Shown one piece after another: positions 5,998 through 10,349 of a stretch of 10,349 bases of DNA. Position numbers and translations under genes: made by a program. A model generated the notes under the pieces. The model worked only from the letters and a program-made list of their open reading frames with translations. It made no database searches and had not been told where the DNA came from. Positions within the stretch are counted from its first letter, which is position 1. Every line of letters begins with the position of its first letter. Source of the DNA: Deltaproteobacteria bacterium (lineage in GTDB: Bacteria; Myxococcota; B64-G9); assembly GCA_030591745.1 (NCBI GenBank), contig JAUVAM010000057.1, positions 1 through 10,349 on the forward strand, written 5' to 3'.

Positions 5998-8859
5998 CTA
6001 GAAATCCCCTCTGATGAATGCGCGGCCCTGCTCGCTGCTGACTTCCCAGGTGCTGATGCCCAACACGCTGCCGGCGGGCGCGCCGGGCCAGGGGCTCAAG
6101 TCGTAAACCGGCACGAAAAGATCCGCCGAGGCCAGGACTTGACCCACCGCGCGGCTTAGCACGTCGCCCAAAATCCGTTGTGTCAAAAGATCGCAAGCAA
6201 AGGCCAACTCGGCCTCGTCGGCCATGGCCCCGTCCACATTCAGGCTGAGTTCGCATGTGGTCTGTACGCCGTCTGAGGCCGTGAACAGAAGGCCCCGGAT
6301 GGCATTACCGCTCAGGATGCCGGGCTGCTTCAAGCCGACAAAGCCATCGAAGGCAAAGACCGCGCCGTTGCGGGTGAACTGGCCATCCACACCCATGTCG
6401 GCCCAGCCGGCCCAAATCGTCGGCTCCTCGTTGGTCGGACAATCGGCCACCAGCAAGGGAGACAACCAGGGTTTGAGGTTCAGGGTCAAGCCGCTGACCG
6501 CCTGACCGCTGAGATCGATTTCCGTATCACCGAGGCCCGCCAGATCAAAGGCGCCAGCGTTCCAGGCGGCGAAGAGCAGCATGTTAAACAAATCGAAGGC
6601 CGGCAGGCTCTGCATGGCCTGGCCCGTGGAACTGGGCCAGGTGGCCAAGCCGGATTCCGGCGTCTGGCTGCAACCGTCGATGAGGGCCAGACCCAAGTGA
6701 TCGTCGTCTGAGTGGCTGGCCAAGGCCGGGCTGGTGGTCGAATCGATGCGACCGCCCAGGGCCATGCGAGCACCCACGCCGGTCAGAAAATGCAGATCGT
6801 CGAAATTCGTCAGCAGGTTGACTTCGGCCGCAACGGGCACTGCCTGCGGATCGAAAAGGTCGGGCATTTCCAAGACACCATCGGTGGTCCAGGTGTCGAA
6901 GAGATTTTCAAAGAAAGGAATCACGAAGCACAGAGGATTATCCGTATCGCTGCAGGAGAAAAACTGACCGATGAAGGGCTCGACGATGGGGAGGATCATA
7001 TCCATGAGGGGATTAAACAAGGCATCGGCGATGTCCTGCAGGAAGGCGAATTCCAGGGTGTAGGTTCCCAAATCGGCGATCTGGTAACCGAAGAGCTCCA
7101 CGACGCCCAGTTCCACGTCGAAGCCCGAGAGCACGCTTAAGTCCAGGCCGCCGGAGCCGAAGGCCAAGTCCATGCTGCTGAGCGAGACGAGGGGCTCGTC
7201 GTTGGCGTCCAGGTAGACCGACCACTCGGCATCCACATGCAGTTCATCGATGTCGAAGCCCACCAGCACCGGGGTGGAGATGGTGCTCACGCTGCTCAGG
7301 GCAGGCAAGGCACCCGCGCCCACACAGGCCGGCAGGTAGTCATCCAGGCAGTTGCCTCCGTCACAGATAACGGTGGCCGCAAAGCAGGCGATGGCCTGGT
7401 CGGTCGGATTGTCGGCCACCAGGTTCAAGGTGACGGCAAAGACCAGCTGTCCGGTCAAGCCCAGATCTGCGTACAGCCCCGAGAAGACCTCCCCGCCCGG
7501 CGCCGTGAAGGTGGAAAAATCGATGTCTCCGTCCACGGCATAGTCCTTGCTGGCCAGGCGATCCACCTTGGCCTGCCCCACGCCGATGTCGGAAAACCCC
7601 AGTTCCAGAATGAACTCGCCGGTTACGTTGACCGATACTTCCACCGAGCCACTGACGCCGGGGAAGGTAAAGCCGTTGGTGTAAGGCGTGAACAGGGGCC
7701 AGACCCGCGTGTAAGGCTCGGGCAGATCCTCGAAGGCGATCATGTTCAGGCCGATCTCCATGAGGCTTGCCACGTCGGCCAGGGGATCGCATCCGAAGAC
7801 CCCGTTGCCGTCGTATCCACAGGGGTCGTAGCCCGGGGGCGTGCCGCGGTCCAGGGCGCGATCGGTGAGCAGGCCGTGCAGTCGCTCGGGTACGCGGTCG
7901 CGACCGTGCATGTCGTTTTGGTAAGCGAAGAAATCGGGGGCGTAGTGAAATCCGCGGGTGACCGTGTTCACGTTGCCCGCGGAGTCGATGGCCGTAGCGA
8001 CTAAGAGATTCACGCCCGGGGTCACGGACATGAGTTGGGTGAATGCGCCATTGGCTTGCACGGTGACCAGCACCGCTTCGCCGCCGTTCATGGTCAAGGT
8101 CAAACTCTCAACCGCGCTCATGTCGTCTGTGACCGTGCCCTGCACGGAAACCGAATTTTCCACAGTGTCCTTCAGTAGCGTGTCCCCGCGCTCCGGCGTC
8201 AGCAAGAGCAAGCCGGGGCCCGCGTCGTCCACTTCGAGGCTGCGCTCTGCCGAAAGACCATAGGGAGGCTCCAGGACCACACGCCAGGTGTAGACGCCGG
8301 CGGCGGCAAACTGAAACTGCTGGTTGCCCAAGGAAACCACCCCGGCGCCGCCCGGATCGTGCCAGGTGGCCGCCAGGTTTTCTATAAGGATTCCATCGGC
8401 GTCGCGCACCTCAAAACCCAAGGTGACCTGTTGGTTTACGCGGTAATACTCCTGCTCAGGATCCACCGTAATGACGAGAGACGCGGGCGCGCCGGTCACC
8501 CGCAGGGTCACCGAAGAGCTCACGTTACCGAAAGGCGCGTCGAGGGTCACCCTCCAGGTGTGTTCCCCTTCGCTCAAAAGCTCGTATCGACCCGCGCCCA
8601 AATCCTGCACGCGGTCGGCGGTCGGCTTCGTCCAGGTGGCCGGAAGATCGGCAAGGACGATGCCGTCGACGTCCAGGACCACGTAGTCCAGTTCCACCAC
8701 ATCACCGCGGGCATAACGATCCAGCCAAGGCGAAACCGTGATCTGTACCGAGACCGGGATGCGATCGATCGTATTCAATTTGGTGTCGTCACAACCCACA
8801 GACCAACCAGCCGCCATAGACGCCAACAAGAACCACCCCAAGAATAGTCTTTTACTCAT
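5998..8859 (-). CDS. Large lipoprotein with Ig-like repeats and possible TULIP/BPI-like region
   Basis: A 953-residue protein of no firmly recognised family. The signal peptide ends SVGC (Cys23) followed by Asp-Asp; Asp at +2 signals inner-membrane retention in enterics but is less reliable elsewhere. Residues 35-121 and 125-210 are tandem Ig-like repeats sharing a pattern of ITVxP, then VxDxDGIxxxxLxATW, then TWRVxLxxPxG. Residues 215-305 are a third Ig-like (glucodextranase/cadherin-like) domain with VQGTVTDD and ATAIDSAGN. Residues 310-953 are a unique, largely beta-rich region with long helices (for example 605-633 and 890-910) and a possible Ca-binding loop, YDPCGYDGNGVFGCD. LFNMLLFAAWNAGAFDL (758-774) followed by alternating strands recalls the C-terminal barrel of BPI/TULIP lipid-binding proteins, which is inference only. 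Twelve cysteines after the lipid Cys suggest disulfides. The ATG is chosen for GGAGGAGA seven bases or less upstream, which lies inside a perfect hairpin. It is the first gene of a two-gene leftward unit. Confidence 0.88.
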   Translation of the reverse strand: MSKRLFLGWFLLASMAAGWSVGCDDTKLNTIDRIPVSVQITVSPWLDRYARGDVVELDYVVLDVDGIVLADLPATWTKPTADRVQDLGAGRYELLSEGEHTWRVTLDAPFGNVSSSVTLRVTGAPASLVITVDPEQEYYRVNQQVTLGFEVRDADGILIENLAATWHDPGGAGVVSLGNQQFQFAAAGVYTWRVVLEPPYGLSAERSLEVDDAGPGLLLLTPERGDTLLKDTVENSVSVQGTVTDDMSAVESLTLTMNGGEAVLVTVQANGAFTQLMSVTPGVNLLVATAIDSAGNVNTVTRGFHYAPDFFAYQNDMHGRDRVPERLHGLLTDRALDRGTPPGYDPCGYDGNGVFGCDPLADVASLMEIGLNMIAFEDLPEPYTRVWPLFTPYTNGFTFPGVSGSVEVSVNVTGEFILELGFSDIGVGQAKVDRLASKDYAVDGDIDFSTFTAPGGEVFSGLYADLGLTGQLVFAVTLNLVADNPTDQAIACFAATVICDGGNCLDDYLPACVGAGALPALSSVSTISTPVLVGFDIDELHVDAEWSVYLDANDEPLVSLSSMDLAFGSGGLDLSVLSGFDVELGVVELFGYQIADLGTYTLEFAFLQDIADALFNPLMDMILPIVEPFIGQFFSCSDTDNPLCFVIPFFENLFDTWTTDGVLEMPDLFDPQAVPVAAEVNLLTNFDDLHFLTGVGARMALGGRIDSTTSPALASHSDDDHLGLALIDGCSQTPESGLATWPSSTGQAMQSLPAFDLFNMLLFAAWNAGAFDLAGLGDTEIDLSGQAVSGLTLNLKPWLSPLLVADCPTNEEPTIWAGWADMGVDGQFTRNGAVFAFDGFVGLKQPGILSGNAIRGLLFTASDGVQTTCELSLNVDGAMADEAELAFACDLLTQRILGDVLSRAVGQVLASADLFVPVYDLSPWPGAPAGSVLGISTWEVSSEQGRAFIRGDF
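6005..6012 (-). promoter_or_regulatory. Ribosome binding site deciding the GTG start of the FGE-like lipoprotein
   Basis: The minus strand reads AGAGGGGA, eight bases before GTG (5994-5996). It lies inside the last codons of the 953-residue lipoprotein gene, whose TAG (5998-6000) is one base from the GTG. No ATG is available in frame until residue 27, inside the signal peptide, so the GTG start is well supported. Confidence 0.75.
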
Positions 8860-8862
8860 GGT

Positions 8863-8885
8863 TTTCTCCTCCAGTTGAGGAGAAA
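8863..8885 (-). promoter_or_regulatory. Perfect inverted repeat covering the ribosome site of the 953-aa lipoprotein gene
   Basis: TTTCTCCTC (8863-8871) and GAGGAGAAA (8877-8885) are exact 9-base arms around a five-base spacer. On the leftward transcript the 3' arm, GAGGAGAAA, is the Shine-Dalgarno itself, ending three bases before the ATG. The 5' arm is a perfect anti-Shine-Dalgarno. If transcription starts upstream of 8885, the hairpin would hide the ribosome site. If it starts inside the repeat, the repeat would instead be a candidate DNA operator. Confidence 0.7.
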
Positions 8886-8901
8886 CTAACCCGAAATGCT
8901 A
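8883..8901 (-). promoter_or_regulatory. Candidate -10 boxes for the leftward lipoprotein operon
   Basis: On the minus strand TAGCAT (8896-8901) fits a -10 box at four of six positions. A second option is TAGTTT (8883-8888), which lies 18 bases from a TTGCCA that could serve as -35. The first would leave the whole 8863-8885 hairpin in the leader. The second would start transcription within it. Both are weak matches. Confidence 0.3.
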
Positions 8902-8917
8902 GATTTTGGCAAGTGGG

Positions 8918-8957
8918 TGGCACCTGGCTTGACAGGCTCGCCGGGCCGTACAAGACT
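8918..8957 (+). promoter_or_regulatory. Candidate promoter for the sensor kinase gene (sigma-70 or sigma-54 type)
   Basis: TTGACA (8929-8934) is a perfect -35 box, but the hexamer 17 bases on (AAGACT, 8952-8957) is a poor -10. The same stretch reads TGGCACC, four bases, then TTGA (8918-8932). This fits the sigma-54 -24/-12 pattern TGGCACG-N4-TTGC apart from two positions, one of them the usually conserved C of the -12 GC. Either would start transcription roughly 25-40 bases before the ATG at 8984. Confidence 0.4.
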
Positions 8958-8983
8958 AGGCTGGCAACCATCAGGAGACAGGC

Positions 8984-10186
8984 ATGGGGAACAAGGCATA
9001 CGGGCATCTTGATACCATCTTGAAAGATCTTCAGCTACAGGGGCTTCCTGGGGATATGGAGACCCCCGCCCTGCTACGCGCGGTCTTGACGGGCCTGCAT
9101 GAAACCGTGGTGGTGGTGCTTGATAAAACCGGCACCTATCTTTTTGCCTGGGCTCCACCAGAATTCTGCGAACGCTATGGCGTGGAGGTCAGCAGCCTCA
9201 TCGGCCAGGACCTCTACGGTATTTATCCTCCCGAGGAGGCCAAGGAGCGAATGGAGGGCATCGCCGGGATCTTCGCCACCGGCCAGCCCCGGCGTGAAGA
9301 GTTCTGTCTCGAACTTCCTGGCGGACTCTTCTGGCACGACATCGCCCTCGCCCCCATGCTCGACGAAAACGGCAAGGCGCATGCCGTGCTGGGCGTCCTC
9401 CGGGATATCGGCGAAAGCAAGCGAGCCGCCGAGGCACATGAAAGACTGGAAGAGCGCATTCGTCAGGCTCAGAAGCTCGAAAGCCTCGCCAACTTGGCCC
9501 GCGGCGTGGCCCACGATTTCAACAACCTGCTTTTGGGGGTACTGGGCAACGCCAGCCTGCTCTTAGACGAGCTACCCCCGGACTCCACCGCCAGGCAACG
9601 ACTCAGACAAATCGAGAAATCAGCCCTGGGCGCGGCCGATCTAACCAGGCAACTTTTGGCCTACTCCGGTGGAGGCCAGATGCTGCTCGGACGGGTCGAA
9701 CTCAACGAACTCGTCAAGGAAACCGCCGACTTGCTCCGAGTCAGCATGCCCGACCGCGTCACATTGGACTTCGAGCTGAGCGAACTTACGCCCATGCAAG
9801 CAGACAGCACCCAGCTTCGGCAGGTCATCATGAATCTGCTACTTAACGCGGCCGAGGCGATCGGCGAAAAAGCGGGTCGAGTTCAAATCAAAACAAAGCG
9901 AATCGAGGTGGACAAAGGCATGCTGGTGGAAACCTACCTGGCCGACGAATTGCCCGATGGCCCCTATCAGTGCCTGGAGATCCGGGACAACGGCAAGGGC
10001 ATGACGCCCGAGGTGGTGCAGAAAATCTTCGAGCCCTTTTTCTCCACCAAGTTCGTGGGTCGCGGCCTGGGGCTGGCGGCCGTGCTGGGCATCGTAAAGG
10101 CCCATCACGGTGCTTTGCAAATCGATAGCCATGAAGGCGAGGGTTCTGTTTTTCGCGTCTACCTGCCGGAGCGCCGAAAAAAGTAG
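8984..10186 (+). CDS. Soluble PAS-domain sensor histidine kinase
   Basis: A 400-residue cytoplasmic kinase with no signal peptide or membrane helix. Residues 30-145 form a PAS sensor domain (DKTGTYLFAW, the GQDLYGIYPPEEA loop, and the closing GVLRDIGESKRAAE). A coiled linker at 146-168 leads into HisKA with phospho-acceptor His177 in GVAHDFNNLL. The HATPase_c domain shows the N box (MNLLLNAAEAI, N284 and N288), the G1 box DNGKGM (335-340), the F box FEPFF (349-353) and the G2 box GRGLGL (359-364). All catalytic motifs are intact. There is no receiver domain and no response regulator in the window, so it is an orphan kinase whose partner lies elsewhere. The start is supported by AGGAGA at 8973-8978, five bases upstream. 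It is transcribed divergently from the 953-residue lipoprotein gene and convergently with the partial oxidoreductase gene, 17 bases apart. The ligand cannot be told. Confidence 0.95.
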   Translation: MGNKAYGHLDTILKDLQLQGLPGDMETPALLRAVLTGLHETVVVVLDKTGTYLFAWAPPEFCERYGVEVSSLIGQDLYGIYPPEEAKERMEGIAGIFATGQPRREEFCLELPGGLFWHDIALAPMLDENGKAHAVLGVLRDIGESKRAAEAHERLEERIRQAQKLESLANLARGVAHDFNNLLLGVLGNASLLLDELPPDSTARQRLRQIEKSALGAADLTRQLLAYSGGGQMLLGRVELNELVKETADLLRVSMPDRVTLDFELSELTPMQADSTQLRQVIMNLLLNAAEAIGEKAGRVQIKTKRIEVDKGMLVETYLADELPDGPYQCLEIRDNGKGMTPEVVQKIFEPFFSTKFVGRGLGLAAVLGIVKAHHGALQIDSHEGEGSVFRVYLPERRKK

Positions 10187-10203
10187 CACACCAGTCATTC
10201 GGG

Positions 10204-10349
10204 TCATACAGGCCTGACAGCAGCCTCCTGGTACTTGGCGTCGATGTTGATTCGCCACAAATCAAAAGGCGCGCCGTCGGCATCCGTGAGATTCCGCGCC
10301 GCCAAAATGCCTGAATAAACCGAGTGATCCATGTTGTTGTATTTGAACA
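10204..10349 (-). CDS. FAD-dependent oxidoreductase (amine-oxidase family), C-terminal fragment
   Basis: The last 47 codons of a gene that enters from beyond the right edge, ending in TGA (minus strand, 10204-10206). The reading begins FKYNNMDHSVYSGILAARN and ends DLWRINIDAKYQEAAVRPV. The pattern of aromatic-YNNMDHS, then a helix with LAARN, then DLW-x-IN-x-DA-x-Y resembles the extreme C-terminus of NAD(P)/FAD-dependent oxidoreductases of the amine-oxidase/UDP-galactopyranose-mutase-like group. In those, the NxDH segment packs on the flavin and the following helix caps the FAD domain. The other two minus-strand frames here do not look like a protein family: one stops within the region, and the other is an arginine-rich shadow. 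It converges on the sensor kinase gene with 17 bases between the stops. The family is inferred from memory of the motif; the N-terminal Rossmann domain is not in the window. Confidence 0.65.
   Translation of the reverse strand, partial: FKYNNMDHSVYSGILAARNLTDADGAPFDLWRINIDAKYQEAAVRPV

Noticed and set aside
6001..6012. RGD tripeptide at the C-terminus of the giant lipoprotein as an adhesion motif
   Set aside because: A three-residue match is expected by chance, and these codons are constrained by the ribosome site of the next gene.
7237..8004. Plus-strand 255-codon frame inside the giant lipoprotein gene
   Set aside because: No domain motif and no plausible start signal; the opposite strand encodes a complete exported protein with paired cysteines.
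10149..10181. Imperfect inverted repeat TTTTTCGCG ... CGCCGAAAAA at the end of the kinase gene as a bidirectional terminator
   Set aside because: Stem is interrupted by a bulge, lies inside coding sequence, and has no T-tract after the stem on either strand.
1..10349. CRISPR arrays, tRNA/rRNA genes, insertion sequences or phage genes
   Set aside because: No direct-repeat/spacer pattern, no RNA-gene sequence and no transposase or integrase motifs were seen on either strand.

Overview
The window looks like a piece of an uncultured Myxococcota-type (formerly deltaproteobacterial) chromosome. This is inferred from high GC, GTG and ATG starts with AGGAG-type ribosome sites, several lipoproteins with Asp/Gly/Ala-rich linkers, a soluble PAS histidine kinase and a large cysteine-paired surface lipoprotein. 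The family assignments rest on motifs read by eye; no database search was possible.

Left block, rightward, positions 3-4971: a tightly packed set of three genes. A 5'-truncated O-antigen ligase/polymerase-like membrane protein is followed 24 bases later by a lipid-anchored prolyl oligopeptidase (S9A). Four bases after that comes an unusual single-pass membrane protein. It joins a sigma-factor-like N-terminal half to a transmembrane helix and a DUF4384-like exported domain. The spacing suggests one transcript.

Middle block, leftward, 4977-8859: two lipoprotein genes in one transcript. The upstream gene encodes a 953-residue lipoprotein with two tandem Ig-like repeats, a third Ig-like domain and a large C-terminal region that may have a BPI/TULIP lipid-binding fold (inference). 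One base after its stop codon a GTG starts a 339-residue lipoprotein. That protein has a five-copy acidic decapeptide repeat and a formylglycine-generating-enzyme-like domain without the usual active-site cysteines. This block converges on the left block with only five bases between the stop codons.

Right block: a 124-base divergent intergenic region (8860-8983) holds a perfect 9-base inverted repeat covering the ribosome site of the 953-residue lipoprotein. It also holds a TTGACA box that overlaps a sigma-54-like -24/-12 match facing a soluble orphan PAS-HisKA-HATPase sensor kinase (8984-10186). At the right edge, on the minus strand, is the last 47 codons of a probable FAD-dependent amine-oxidase-family oxidoreductase, running off the window.

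No tRNA, rRNA, CRISPR array, insertion sequence or classical intrinsic terminator was seen. There is no gene-free stretch over 300 bases; the longest is the 124-base divergent region. The most promising items for a second look are the sigma-like/membrane/DUF4384 fusion, the possible TULIP-fold giant lipoprotein, and the hairpin that masks its ribosome site.
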